Both the position numbers and the translations under genes were made by a program. This document shows positions 38,459-48,319 of a stretch of 64,000 bases of DNA, in pieces. Within the stretch, counting starts at the first letter, position 1. Each line of letters begins with the position of its first letter. The notes beneath the pieces were generated by a model. The model ran no database searches and had not been told where the DNA came from. It saw nothing but the letters and a program-made list of their open reading frames with translations. The stretch lies in assembly GCA_030849805.1 (NCBI GenBank), contig JASANZ010002190.1, positions 1 through 64,000 of the forward strand, given 5' to 3'. Source of the stretch: Sergeia podlipaevii (Eukaryota > Euglenozoa > Kinetoplastea > Trypanosomatida > Trypanosomatidae).

Positions 38459-41400
38459 ATGCAGTCAGCAACTAGAAGCGGTGGGGCAGCGTGCCCTCAG
38501 GAGGAGGCCCTCATGTTCTGGGCCCTTGCGTTCAACCAGCACTCCGCAGCACTAGCGACTGAGGGACGAAGCCGCTCGAGCACTGGCAAGACACCGCATC
38601 ATGAAGAACCTGCCCAGCACCACAAACACTTGGAATCAGATGAGGGTGTGCAAGCGGCAGCAGGAGCGAGTGTGACGGTGGGGACTGAAGATAGAGCTCA
38701 GCACTCGAAGCAAGCATCGTCCTATCCTCAAGAAGTATTGGCAGACTGTGCGACAGGCAGAAGGCAAAAAAGTAATGAAGAAGAGGAAGAAGAGCAAGAA
38801 CAACAACATCAAGAACGTGTTATGGTCCCCATGGAGTCTTCACAACCAAGACGTACACTAGAAGAAAGCGCGCCTGCTGAGGCATCAGCAGACCGGCCTG
38901 AGGAAGGTCTCCGCGACATTATGCCACTGCTTGAAGCGCTGCTGGGAGGTCACCTTGGCCCAGTCGCTCTTGATGTTCACATCCTCGGCAGCATCAGTCT
39001 TGTCCAGGATCCATCGACCTTTGAGCAGACGCTTCTGGCGCACGAGCATGCCAACGCAGAACCGCTGAAGGTACTTGCAAGCAGTATCAAGCCTTACTTC
39101 CTTGTAGCTGGCTCGGGTCTATACACCTTGGATACCGAGGTATACCCAGTGCTTCCCTTGTTGACCCAACTCCTGCTGGCTCCTCGTGTGCGCAAGGTGC
39201 TTCTACACGCACAGCTGTTCTATCGCCTTCTCTTCCTCTTTCTTGGCACGGACAGGGTTGGTGTAGCTAATGTGGTGGACCTGGCAGTCTGGACAAGTAC
39301 GATGTGTCGCGTGTGTGTTGGGGTCGGCTTGAGTGTCATTGGGGTCATGCAGGTAAGCTGCACAGCAGATGCACACGCCGCGCTGAATGAATACACGCAG
39401 AAGATAATAGAAGCAAGAGCGGTGTCACTGAAGCGATGGCTGGAGGAAAAGCAGCCCGCAAAAGACGGGGGCGAGGAAGAAGCGGGTAGCGTCTCAGGAG
39501 GAGAAGGAGCCTCTTCATCTTCTTCTACAGCAACGTCACTGTCATCGTGCGAGGATAGCGCCGAGGATGAGAGTGAGACGGAAGGGCCCACTGAGGGAGG
39601 ACCGAGCGATAGTGCAGATGCCGATGGTGTAGCAGCGGATGGCGAGGAGGATGCGGCATTGTTTAGTCGTGTGGTGGCTGCAACAAAGGCAGCACGGCGT
39701 CACCGTCACCGCAGACACGGGCACGCTCACAAGAGATCGAGAGAAGAAGAAGAGGAGGAGGAAAGGAAAAGGACTAGCACGCTTAACTCGCAGACTCTCT
39801 CTGCAGTCTACAAAGGTCTCGGCACGAACTTCTCCTTCTACGAACAGTGCCTGAAGCCTCTTGAGGAAAGGGCGGTCACCGCCACGACTACCATTTCTAC
39901 TGTGTGTGAGCGACGCACTTATGTTGAGTTTCTCTGCGCGCTTATGACATATCATGGCATGTTTGTGGATAAGACCACATTTGATGCCATGTATAGTAAT
40001 ATAGAAGAGCAGATCATGTACGCGACGAGGCAGGCCGATGCGATTGTTAGTGGTCGGCGTGGCGGTAACCAGGAAGGACAAGCCGTCGTGACGTCGGTGC
40101 GTACCGCGGCCGAGGATGCAATGGTGCAGCTTCTTAGCGACATTGCAGTAGGAGAAGAGAAGAGCTTAGTCGTCTTGGGACTTCATGCCGTCGATACTGC
40201 CGGAGCTGCGGCGGCGCAGCATCCCTGGCGCAAGCTCAATGGCCCCGAGCGATGCATCGAGGCCCTCTCAGCTGCAGTTCATACGCGAAAGGTTGGAGCA
40301 AGCGCGCAGCAACTCATCTCGCTTTGTCGACTGTGGCTGGCGGTACAGGAAAGGACTGCGTTTCTAAGAACACTTAAAGGAATGTTCAAGACGGAAGGGG
40401 TGTCCATGCAAGCAAGAGTGCTGCCCTTAGCAACGGAGGCCTCTGACGAAGGGGAATCGGCAGATGCGACCGCAGGAGGCGTGCTGTGCTTCTCTGTTCA
40501 CCCAACGTGGATTGTGCACAGCAACACCACAGGACGTATTTTCTGCGCTCGACCGAACCTTCAGACCGTTCCCAAGAAGCCCCCGAGAGCCAAGTATGAA
40601 GTCCCAACTGCTGATGAAGCGAGCGAGACCACGGAAGGTGTGGCAGGTGTGAAAACAGAACTGGTAGAATGTGAGAGTGTCCTCATGCCAGGTTGTATGT
40701 TTCGCGGTAATCCTAACTGGAATCTTCGGGACTTGTACGTAGCTCCCCCTGGTTGTGTGCTGCTGTCGCTTGACTATAATCAGATAGAACTTCGCGTTGT
40801 GGCGCACCTGAGTCAAGACGCCGCCCTCATCGAGCAACTCTCCAAAGGTGGTGACGTGCTGGCCGATATGACGAGGGCAATTCTCTTTCCTGGCAATGCC
40901 ACCGCACCTATCACGGCGGCACAACGTCAAGCAGTGAAAGTGGTAGTCTACGGACTCATCTACGGCATGGGACCGGAGCGTATGCAAGTAGATCTGGCAA
41001 ACCTTAGAGAGGATCTACCTCCCTCGCCCGATGCACCTGCACCACCTCTCAGCGCAACAAGAGTGATAGATGCCTTTTACCGTTGCTTTCCCAACGTCCG
41101 TAGCTTTCTCAAAGACACACGGCAGTGTGCGCTGTTTGATAGCACGGTGCGCACCATCACTGGCAAAAAAGACCTCTCCGACGTTCGGGATCCCAATAGG
41201 CGCAAGCAGGCCAGCGTGGCAGTAGCGGTGCAGGGCAGTGCGGCTGATATCCTCCATGCATCGATGGAAGCTGTGCACAAGCGGCGGCACACATTTATTC
41301 CTTACTTCCCTGTCATGCCGCTCGCGCTGGTCATGGCAGCACATGATGAGCTGGTTTATGTGGTTCCAGTAGGCGCAGTAGACGCAGTTGCACCGCAGGT

Positions 41401-41506
41401 GCAGGCGATTCTTCAGGATCAAGCGAGTGCGTTTGGGATGCGCGTGCCGCTACCTGTCTCCATGCGGGTCGGGCCGAGTCTAGGGAAGCTTGAAAAGATG
41501 AGCTAA
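38459..41506 (+). CDS. Family A DNA polymerase, theta/nu-like (1015 aa)
   Basis: The start is the ATG at 38459 (an in-frame TTG lies at 38444). The C-terminal part (about 660-1015) is a complete family A palm/fingers module. Motif A is SLDYNQIELR (D772) with the following VVAHLSQD, as in Pol theta/nu. Motif B is RQAVKVVVYGLIYGMG. Motif C is AHDELVY (H962-D963-E964). HSNTTGRIFCARPNLQTVP is the usual primer-grip entry. Residues about 150-310 resemble an inactive exonuclease-like domain. A long insertion (about 335-440) is first Ser/Glu/Asp-rich, then His/Arg/Lys-rich. The first 150 residues are disordered. There is no helicase domain, so it matches the polymerase half of Pol theta or Pol nu. 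A role in DNA repair or tolerance is inferred; no mitochondrial leader is obvious. Confidence 0.9.
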   Translation: MQSATRSGGAACPQEEALMFWALAFNQHSAALATEGRSRSSTGKTPHHEEPAQHHKHLESDEGVQAAAGASVTVGTEDRAQHSKQASSYPQEVLADCATGRRQKSNEEEEEEQEQQHQERVMVPMESSQPRRTLEESAPAEASADRPEEGLRDIMPLLEALLGGHLGPVALDVHILGSISLVQDPSTFEQTLLAHEHANAEPLKVLASSIKPYFLVAGSGLYTLDTEVYPVLPLLTQLLLAPRVRKVLLHAQLFYRLLFLFLGTDRVGVANVVDLAVWTSTMCRVCVGVGLSVIGVMQVSCTADAHAALNEYTQKIIEARAVSLKRWLEEKQPAKDGGEEEAGSVSGGEGASSSSSTATSLSSCEDSAEDESETEGPTEGGPSDSADADGVAADGEEDAALFSRVVAATKAARRHRHRRHGHAHKRSREEEEEEERKRTSTLNSQTLSAVYKGLGTNFSFYEQCLKPLEERAVTATTTISTVCERRTYVEFLCALMTYHGMFVDKTTFDAMYSNIEEQIMYATRQADAIVSGRRGGNQEGQAVVTSVRTAAEDAMVQLLSDIAVGEEKSLVVLGLHAVDTAGAAAAQHPWRKLNGPERCIEALSAAVHTRKVGASAQQLISLCRLWLAVQERTAFLRTLKGMFKTEGVSMQARVLPLATEASDEGESADATAGGVLCFSVHPTWIVHSNTTGRIFCARPNLQTVPKKPPRAKYEVPTADEASETTEGVAGVKTELVECESVLMPGCMFRGNPNWNLRDLYVAPPGCVLLSLDYNQIELRVVAHLSQDAALIEQLSKGGDVLADMTRAILFPGNATAPITAAQRQAVKVVVYGLIYGMGPERMQVDLANLREDLPPSPDAPAPPLSATRVIDAFYRCFPNVRSFLKDTRQCALFDSTVRTITGKKDLSDVRDPNRRKQASVAVAVQGSAADILHASMEAVHKRRHTFIPYFPVMPLALVMAAHDELVYVVPVGAVDAVAPQVQAILQDQASAFGMRVPLPVSMRVGPSLGKLEKMS

Positions 41507-42043
41507 CATATTACCTGCGTGTGTGTGAGAGGAACTGCAACTAGCGCGCGAGAGGTTGTAATGGATTTAGACCCCCGCTCAAATAGGTGGTATTTATATC
41601 CTCCTTGTGGGAAGTGATTTATCGCTTGCATTTCTGTTCACGGGCATCCATAAGCAGTCATAAGTACATAAAATAAATACATATATATGTAATGAAGGGA
41701 GGTTGTTCATTTTCTCTTAAGTGTCAAAAGGAAGCAAAATAGATGGCATTGACAAGAAGAAAACGGAGATGTGTACAAGCACAGAGGTTTCAACGCGCTC
41801 TCCCATGGTCACGGTGCTGAGAAGCCTCGATGCTATCACGTAGGTTCATTTTTCTTTTTTATTGTCATTATTGATTGCTGGACAACTAGAACACAAAGAT
41901 ATTTGCGCGATGTTTGTGTATCAGTACTAGGCCTGATGGTAATGCAAGTCATGTACAGTTATTGGTTGACTGCTGCTTCTTGTCCTCTTTCCTGTCTTCA
42001 GTCGATAAATGTACTTTATCCTTCTTATGTCTTCTTTCATATT

Positions 42044-42069
42044 TATATATATATATATATATATATATA
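42044..42069. repeat. (TA)n microsatellite
   Basis: About thirteen TA units in the spacer upstream of the FG-repeat gene. Confidence 0.9.
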
Positions 42070-42306
42070 AATACTTTAGCACTGTCTATTTGGGTTTATT
42101 TTTGTAGTGCAACATTGCTTTCTAAAAAGGATATATATTTTGCTTTCCCTCTCTCTTTTGGTGCGGTGAGGCCCAAATCTGTTAATCTGAAGGAATTAGA
42201 GTTTGTTAGTTTTCGATAGAATAATTAAAAAAAAAAACGATAAATCGTCTCCAGTTGTTTGTTTGGCATACTATCATTTTTTTTCTTCTTTTTGTGCTTC
42301 TAAGGA

Positions 42307-42323
42307 AGGGGGGAGGGAGGGGG
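42307..42323 (+). promoter_or_regulatory. G-run tract in the probable 5' UTR, possible G-quadruplex
   Basis: Runs of six, three and five G's separated by single A's lie about four bases after the candidate splice acceptor AG at 42303-42304 and 58 bases before the ATG. The six-G run could supply two of the four stacks needed. This would sit almost at the spliced-leader junction of the mRNA. Confidence 0.5.
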
Positions 42324-42380
42324 TCGGTGTATCACCGCTTCTTGATCGTTGAGTGAATTGTTACGCTCTGTAGAGCACAA

Positions 42381-45350
42381 ATGTCTGCCTTCAACAATTT
42401 TGGCTCTGGGGTGCCCCCCGGAGGTGGGAACAATCATCCCGTTTTCAGCAGTAGCCTCACTGCGCAGCAGGCACCAGTGCTAGGAGGGAGAGGAGTAGCA
42501 AGAGGCGGTAGGGGTCGCGGTGACAGTGGTGCACGTGGCCGAGGAAGAGGGCACCCGCAAGGTCCAGAAGGCCTCCAGTCACAGCAGCAGCAACGCCACT
42601 TTCAACAACAACACGGGGGTAGTGGTCCCCACAGTCACGCGGTGCAGAACCCTGGTATCCTCCCTACTCCGTTCTCTCGAGATGGCGGGGCGATCCTAGG
42701 CAGTGGCGGAAACAGGAGCAGCAACAACTTTTCATCCGGGCAGATCTCCATGACAACTGGCCTTGTTCCTCTCCCTCCTCCACCGGTTCTGGGCGAAACG
42801 GTTCCCATGTCAACACGTAGTGCCCCTCCTGTCTACATGGCATCACAGGGGAGTGTGTTTCCAGTCTCAAGTGCATCGTCACTGTCACATCAGACATCCT
42901 TTCAGGCCTCCCCACCGCCTCCAGTGCAAGGAGGAACATTCGGGATTTCAAGTGGAGCGGCACCACCAGGGCAGACATCGTTTAAAGCAGCGTTATCTGG
43001 CAGTTCAGGGAGTGTCTTTGCCTCCTCGTCTTCCACAGCAACGCCAGTGGCCGCACCACCTCCGCGACCCCAGCCAAAGATGCCTGAGTCTGCGGCGGCG
43101 GCAGTAGCATTGGCACCGCCACCTATGCCATTCTCGGCGACGGCAAAGTTTGGAAGCGTGTTTGGCAACGTTGCTCCCCCAACCTCACGTCCGCCTGCAC
43201 TCACCAGCAGCACTAGTGATAGCACTAGCAGTGTGTTCGGAAGCTCCACAGCGGCAGCGGCGGCTCATTCCACGCTGGCGCCCGCACAGAGTCACAGCAG
43301 TGTGTTTGGCAACATTATCGCCGCAAACACGACCACCAAGACTACTAGTACTACGGTGCCGCTGCCTTCTAGCTCAACATCCTTTCCACCAGCAGCAGTA
43401 GCACCAGAACCAGCAGCGGCGGCAATGCCGAAGAGTGTGTTTGGAGCGGCAGCAGCAGCAGCAGCAGCAACGGAGCCCAACCGCAAGCGACCATTTGAGA
43501 GTACTAGCGGCGCTGCATCGATGTTATCGATGCCTGTAAGCCAGAAGCAGCAAACGCACACTGGGGATGGGTATGATGAGGAAGCAGCTATCAAAAGGCG
43601 TGAGGCCCGTTTTAAGGAGGGTGTCGACAGTGGCAGCAGCGGCCCAGTGGCTGCTCCGTTCGAGTCTGCTTTTCCCTCCTCCTTCTCGTCGTCGTCTCCG
43701 CCGCCGTCGTCGCTCCCACTCGGTCTTCAGCGCGAGAGTAGTAGTGCTGCTCCAGTCAACAGCAGCAGTGGCTTGAGTACTCCCATGGTAGGAAGTCCCA
43801 CATCGTACGGCAGTGGATTTCAGCATACTAGTAGTACTATTACTACTACTAGTGGCTCCGCCGTCCCTCTTCAAGTGCGGCGGACAGAGCCATCGTGCAT
43901 GGTGGCACGCTTCTTTGTGCCATTTGCCAGGAGTATCGCAAGTGCTGACGCGGTGGAGCATGAGGACTGCAGCGCCCGCATTCTTGAAGATGTGTGCTTT
44001 GGGAAGGTGGGACGAATCGGACTGAAGCCAGACTTTAGACACACCGTCAGCGAGATGCTGGGGGTCTGGGAGAACATAAAATCCTCCAATCATAGCGTCC
44101 TCTCAGGTGTAGCGGGAGAGCTGTGGGTCGCCCTGGTCGCTCTCGCAGCGCAGTTGAACTGCTTAACCAGCTCTTTGCAAGCTGCGGATGGCATCATCAC
44201 CACCGATCCACGGCAGCTTAAAGAGATTCAGGATGAAATTGCTGCTGCACGCCGCTCGGACGCTGAGCTTGCGAGATATGTAGATGGCATTGTGACTAAC
44301 CGCGATGAAGCCCTTGCTGATGCCTGCGACTACGCCAACCAGCTCAATGATCTACTGTTGGAGCTCTACAGCCATGTGGATGTCATGCGCACCCCGATGA
44401 GCATTCTGCCGATTATATTGAGGAGGGTACGCATTACATACGACGAGGCCAGCGCACGGCAGATGACACGCGTGCAACCGAACACACGCACTGTCAGCGC
44501 AAAAATATTTGCGCAGCTGAACAAGCGTCTTAAGACGAGCGGCGCTATGTCCAAGCTGGAGAGCCCTCTCGCCCCGTGGAGGCTCGTGCCGACGTCCTAC
44601 GAGCACAAGCGCCTTATCCTTAGCTTTGCGCGCTTGCTGAGTGAAATGTTCCAGTGTGAGGCGGCTAGCAATCCTGACATGGCGCGCTTCATGGACGCCT
44701 TTCATAGAGACTTCTCATGGGCTCGCGAAGAACGGTGTCTCTTGTACTATGGAAGGGCGAATCTCCTCATTCAGCAGCCCCTTGCTATGGAAGACATGAC
44801 GGAGGCTGCGCAGTTGCTAGCCAGAGCGATGCTCACCTGCCCCGAAAACGCGCCAGCGTGCAATCGGCGGATCATCTTCATCAAGATCACAGCTGTGTGC
44901 TTTGCACAGGGCATGCTCCCCAACCCAGCCGAGCTGACCAAGTACGATGTGCCGCAACTGGCAGATATCTTCGTCGCGATTCGCGCCTCCAATTTGATGT
45001 TGTTTGACATTGCACTCCGCAACAACGCGGCTTATTTTATTGAGGCCGGCATTTACAACGTTCTGCAGCTCGTTCGTGAGCGCATTGCGCTGCTCATGGT
45101 GGTCAAGTACTACATTGCCAAGGGCTGTGACCGTAGGCTACACGTTCAGGAGATGGTGGCCTTCTTTGATCTTCCCTTCACTGTGCTAGAAGCCAAGACG
45201 GTGTGGCTATTGCCGTTACTAGTGAAGATGCGCATCAATGGCGTGTTGGACAGTGACTGGCTCCTGCTGAGTGACGCGAATCCATTTGGAGACTACCCGA
45301 AGGAGAAACTGGTTGCTGCATACCAAGTGGAGTACGAGGCCGCGTCGTGA
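42381..45350 (+). CDS. FG-repeat/RG-rich protein with C-terminal PCID2/Thp1-like PCI region (989 aa)
   Basis: Residues 1-490 are disordered. RG/RGG repeats (about 35-62) are followed by Ala/Ser/Pro-rich sequence carrying at least four SVFG motifs (nt about 43158, 43231, 43301 and 43435) plus an FG at residue 6, as in FG nucleoporins. From about residue 500 the sequence is well folded and helical. The last 200 residues match the PCI region of PCID2/Thp1, a TREX-2 subunit: YYGRANLLIQQPL, then AQLLARAMLTCP, NRRIIFIKITAVCFAQGMLP, AELTKYDVPQLADI and NAAYFIEAGIYNVLQLVRER. TREX-2 links mRNA export to the inner face of nuclear pores. Joining FG repeats directly to this subunit would give it its own pore tether. 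SAC3-type or Nup-type assignments are alternatives, but the PCI text favours PCID2/Thp1. Confidence 0.85.
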   Translation: MSAFNNFGSGVPPGGGNNHPVFSSSLTAQQAPVLGGRGVARGGRGRGDSGARGRGRGHPQGPEGLQSQQQQRHFQQQHGGSGPHSHAVQNPGILPTPFSRDGGAILGSGGNRSSNNFSSGQISMTTGLVPLPPPPVLGETVPMSTRSAPPVYMASQGSVFPVSSASSLSHQTSFQASPPPPVQGGTFGISSGAAPPGQTSFKAALSGSSGSVFASSSSTATPVAAPPPRPQPKMPESAAAAVALAPPPMPFSATAKFGSVFGNVAPPTSRPPALTSSTSDSTSSVFGSSTAAAAAHSTLAPAQSHSSVFGNIIAANTTTKTTSTTVPLPSSSTSFPPAAVAPEPAAAAMPKSVFGAAAAAAAATEPNRKRPFESTSGAASMLSMPVSQKQQTHTGDGYDEEAAIKRREARFKEGVDSGSSGPVAAPFESAFPSSFSSSSPPPSSLPLGLQRESSSAAPVNSSSGLSTPMVGSPTSYGSGFQHTSSTITTTSGSAVPLQVRRTEPSCMVARFFVPFARSIASADAVEHEDCSARILEDVCFGKVGRIGLKPDFRHTVSEMLGVWENIKSSNHSVLSGVAGELWVALVALAAQLNCLTSSLQAADGIITTDPRQLKEIQDEIAAARRSDAELARYVDGIVTNRDEALADACDYANQLNDLLLELYSHVDVMRTPMSILPIILRRVRITYDEASARQMTRVQPNTRTVSAKIFAQLNKRLKTSGAMSKLESPLAPWRLVPTSYEHKRLILSFARLLSEMFQCEAASNPDMARFMDAFHRDFSWAREERCLLYYGRANLLIQQPLAMEDMTEAAQLLARAMLTCPENAPACNRRIIFIKITAVCFAQGMLPNPAELTKYDVPQLADIFVAIRASNLMLFDIALRNNAAYFIEAGIYNVLQLVRERIALLMVVKYYIAKGCDRRLHVQEMVAFFDLPFTVLEAKTVWLLPLLVKMRINGVLDSDWLLLSDANPFGDYPKEKLVAAYQVEYEAAS

Positions 45351-45976
45351 ATGAGTAATGAACGAGGGAAGAAGGTGAGACACATGCAGCAAGAACTTTG
45401 TCTCTCTCTCTCTCTGTTTATGTGAAATGATTGAATATATATATATGTCATTTTTAAGATTAAAAAATTAGCAGCATATACTTCCGAGTAAAAATGAATT
45501 GCTTGAAGTAGTGTATTGCATCATTTTTCAGCTGATATGGTTGGCCCTTGCTAATATTTATGCCAAAAAGCATATTTATTTTTTGAAATACACCTTCTTT
45601 ATTGTCGTGTGTTTCTTTTTTTCCTTATTACCATTATTTTCTAACAAGGAAGCACCTTTTTTGCTTTTGAAGCGCCATTAAAGCTTCATATTAGAGAGTG
45701 TTTGTCTTTCATAAACGAGAGCATTCAAGGATCGCTACATATAAGCACATACATATATAGAATACAGCACGATTCGTGTGTGTGTGGATAGATTATTTTA
45801 TATACACACATACACACATTCACACACAGAGAGAGAGAGAGACATACACATCATCGTATCATTATCCTGGTCGAATAAAGACACAAGGAAAGGAGGTGCT
45901 TGTGTGTGTGTGTGTGTGCTTCATTACCATTATTTTTTGGTATTATTTCAAAGAGCAACAAGTAGCGCTTTATTCA
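45351..45976. other. Intergenic spacer, 0.63 kb
   Basis: TC and TA runs near 45402-45446. A T/C-rich tract at about 45593-45640 with AG at 45647-45648 is a candidate acceptor. CA/GA repeats (45801-45842) and a GT run (45902-45918) lie in the probable 5' UTR of the MCM gene. Confidence 0.6.
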
Positions 45977-48319
45977 ATGGACACAGACGCCGGCTTTGTG
46001 CACGTGACGAACATGCACGGGGCACGCCCGGACGGCGAAGGCGTCATGATGGGTGGAGTCGACGGCATGGACCAGATCGCTGACGAAGCACTTGATATGC
46101 GTCTCATGGCCAAGGACTTCATTGCCCGATATCACGTACAGAACGAATTTATCTATATGAATATGCTTCGCGGTAACCTTGCTGCTAATCTCTATTTTGT
46201 GGAAATTGAGATGAACCACCTGAAGGACTTTGTGCCAGCGCTATTTTACGCCGTGCAGACCAGTCCTATCCGCACTCTCCCTCTCATCGAACAAGCCCTT
46301 GCTGAGGTAGCGCAGGAGCACCGCCTGTACCCGCTGATGAGCCGTCAGAGCACGATCCAAGCACAGTTGTTCTGGGGTGTGCCACCGCTGGCGATACGAA
46401 GTCTGGCGCAGGCCACCGTTGCACGTCTTGTCTGTGTGAGTGGTATTGTGGTGAAGGCAAGCTCTAGCTACGCACGGTGCGTGCGAGCCGCTATCCAGTG
46501 CACGAGCTGCCGGAGCAAGGCCTTCATCAACGGAGGGAGGAGCGTTGATCTGCCACCGCAATGCATGGAGAACGGTGGGCGACAACCCACAAGCAGTGGA
46601 GGCGCTGGCGGGGCTTCAGGACGCTGCCGCCCAAATCCCTATGTACTTCTCCCAATGGAGTGTGAGTACGAAGATCAGCAGGTGATCAAGCTGCAGGAAC
46701 TGCCAGAGGACGTGCCTACTGGTGAACTCCCGCGCCATCTTACCGTGATGGTGGACCGCTATCTTGTAGATCGAGTGAGCCCAGGGTCCCGCGTGCAGGT
46801 GGCAGGTATTGTGTCCGTGCAAGAGAAGCGTGGCGCGGCGGATGGTGGCGGCAAGGGGGGTCGAGGTGGTCGCGGCGCTGCCGGGCTGCGCGCTCAGTAC
46901 GTGCGGTGTGTAGGACTCATGTACCTCTCTGCGCGTGAGGCAGGAGTAGCGGTGGTAAGCGTGAACAAGAACTTCTCCTCTCGCGTGCGCTCACGCTCCA
47001 CCATGACGTGGCAGACAGAAGAAGAGGCCTCCTTCAAGGCTTTTGCCCGTGGCGGCAATGTGTATCCGCAGCTCACGCAGAGCATAGATCCCGCTATTTT
47101 CGGCTTGCAAGATCAGAAGCGTGCCATTGTGTGTCTGCTGTTTGGCGGCACACGCAAGCGGCAGGGCAATAACTACCTGCGTGGCGACATGAATGTTCTT
47201 TTTATTGGAGATCCGTCCACAGCCAAGTCACAGCTACTCAAGTTCACGGAGAAAGTTGCCCCAATCGGCATTTACACCTCCGGCAAGGGTAGTAGTGCTG
47301 CCGGTCTCACCGCGTCTGTCATTTCAAACGGGAACGGTGACTTCGTGCTCGAGGCGGGCTCTATGGTGCTTGCCGATGGCGGGGTTGTGTGCATTGATGA
47401 GTTTGATAAGATGCGAGAGCAGGATCAAGTTGCCATTCACGAGGCCATGGAGCAGCAGACCATTTCCATCGCAAAGGCGAACCTCACGACGATGCTCAAC
47501 AGCCGCACCTCCGTCCTTGCGGCGGCCAATCCCACCCTTGGCAGCTACGACCCACTCCGCTCCAACGAGGACCAGATGGACTTTCAGAGCTCTATCTTGT
47601 CGCGCTTTGACCTTATTTTCAAAGTGATTGATCCACGTAACCCTGAAATTGACAACCGTCTCGCACAGCACGTGGTGAACTTGCACAAGGGCACTGGGGG
47701 CTCCTCACGCAATGCAGCCGCACATGGTGGTATCAACAGTAGCAGTGGTGCCGGCGTGGACCGCAACTTTTTCACCAAGTACATTTCGTACGCCCGCTCC
47801 ACGTGCCACCCTGTCATTTCAGAGGAAGCCATGACGGTGCTGCTGGACTTCTTCGTTCAGGTGCGCCGCGATGCACACAAGCAAACGCTAGAAGCCCTCT
47901 CCGCTTCTAGCAATTCCAAGACGTCTCAGACACCAATTATTCAGATTACTGCACGTCAGTTGGAGAGCCTTGTCCGCATTACCGAGAGCCTTGCTCGCAT
48001 GAGGCTTGATGTACTAGCGAGTCGCACCGATGCAGAGGAAGCCATTCGGCTTTTCAAAACCGCCACGGTAGACGCCATCAACTCAGGGCTCATGGACCAG
48101 ACGTTGACCGAAGCACAGAGCGAGATCATCCTGCGCGTTGAGACTGCCATCCGTCGTCGCGTGGCAGTTGGAGCGACCGTGGTGCACAGCCACCTGCTTT
48201 CAGAAATGGCTCGTATGGGCTTCGATGGACGTGTGGTGGATAGAGCATTGTATGCAATGGTAAAACGAGACGAACTGGAGTGGCGCCGGCAGCGCACCGA
48301 GGTGTACCGTGCTCGATAA
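45977..48319 (+). CDS. MCM5: MCM5, DNA replication licensing helicase subunit (780 aa)
   Basis: Subunit of the hexameric MCM2-7 helicase that unwinds DNA at replication forks in the nucleus. The start is the ATG at 45977; the frame upstream is spacer translation. The N-terminal domain carries a zinc-binding site (CTSC at C175/C178 and later Cys near 210-230, split by a Gly/Ser insertion). The text around CEYEDQQVIKLQELPEDVPTGELPRHL and DRYLVDRVSPGSRV is MCM5-type. The AAA+ core has Walker A GDPSTAKSQ (K417), Walker B CIDEFDKM (D474, E475), the sensor-1 region VLAAANP and the arginine finger SRFDLIF (near 541). The C-terminus has a winged-helix-like end. It is slightly longer than usual (about 730) because of Gly-rich insertions near 295 and 585. 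Confidence 0.95.
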   Translation: MDTDAGFVHVTNMHGARPDGEGVMMGGVDGMDQIADEALDMRLMAKDFIARYHVQNEFIYMNMLRGNLAANLYFVEIEMNHLKDFVPALFYAVQTSPIRTLPLIEQALAEVAQEHRLYPLMSRQSTIQAQLFWGVPPLAIRSLAQATVARLVCVSGIVVKASSSYARCVRAAIQCTSCRSKAFINGGRSVDLPPQCMENGGRQPTSSGGAGGASGRCRPNPYVLLPMECEYEDQQVIKLQELPEDVPTGELPRHLTVMVDRYLVDRVSPGSRVQVAGIVSVQEKRGAADGGGKGGRGGRGAAGLRAQYVRCVGLMYLSAREAGVAVVSVNKNFSSRVRSRSTMTWQTEEEASFKAFARGGNVYPQLTQSIDPAIFGLQDQKRAIVCLLFGGTRKRQGNNYLRGDMNVLFIGDPSTAKSQLLKFTEKVAPIGIYTSGKGSSAAGLTASVISNGNGDFVLEAGSMVLADGGVVCIDEFDKMREQDQVAIHEAMEQQTISIAKANLTTMLNSRTSVLAAANPTLGSYDPLRSNEDQMDFQSSILSRFDLIFKVIDPRNPEIDNRLAQHVVNLHKGTGGSSRNAAAHGGINSSSGAGVDRNFFTKYISYARSTCHPVISEEAMTVLLDFFVQVRRDAHKQTLEALSASSNSKTSQTPIIQITARQLESLVRITESLARMRLDVLASRTDAEEAIRLFKTATVDAINSGLMDQTLTEAQSEIILRVETAIRRRVAVGATVVHSHLLSEMARMGFDGRVVDRALYAMVKRDELEWRRQRTEVYRAR

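Larger units (their letters stand above)
41507..42380. other. Intergenic spacer, 0.87 kb
   Basis: AT-rich with a long TA run near 42044-42069. The T/C tract at about 42276-42301 with AG at 42303-42304 is the probable acceptor for the next gene. A G-run block follows it immediately. Confidence 0.6.

Noticed and set aside
45776..45976. In-frame N-terminal extension of MCM5
   Set aside because: Encodes Thr/His/Arg runs from CA and GA repeats and starts at GTG; the ATG at 45977 gives a normal MCM5 start.
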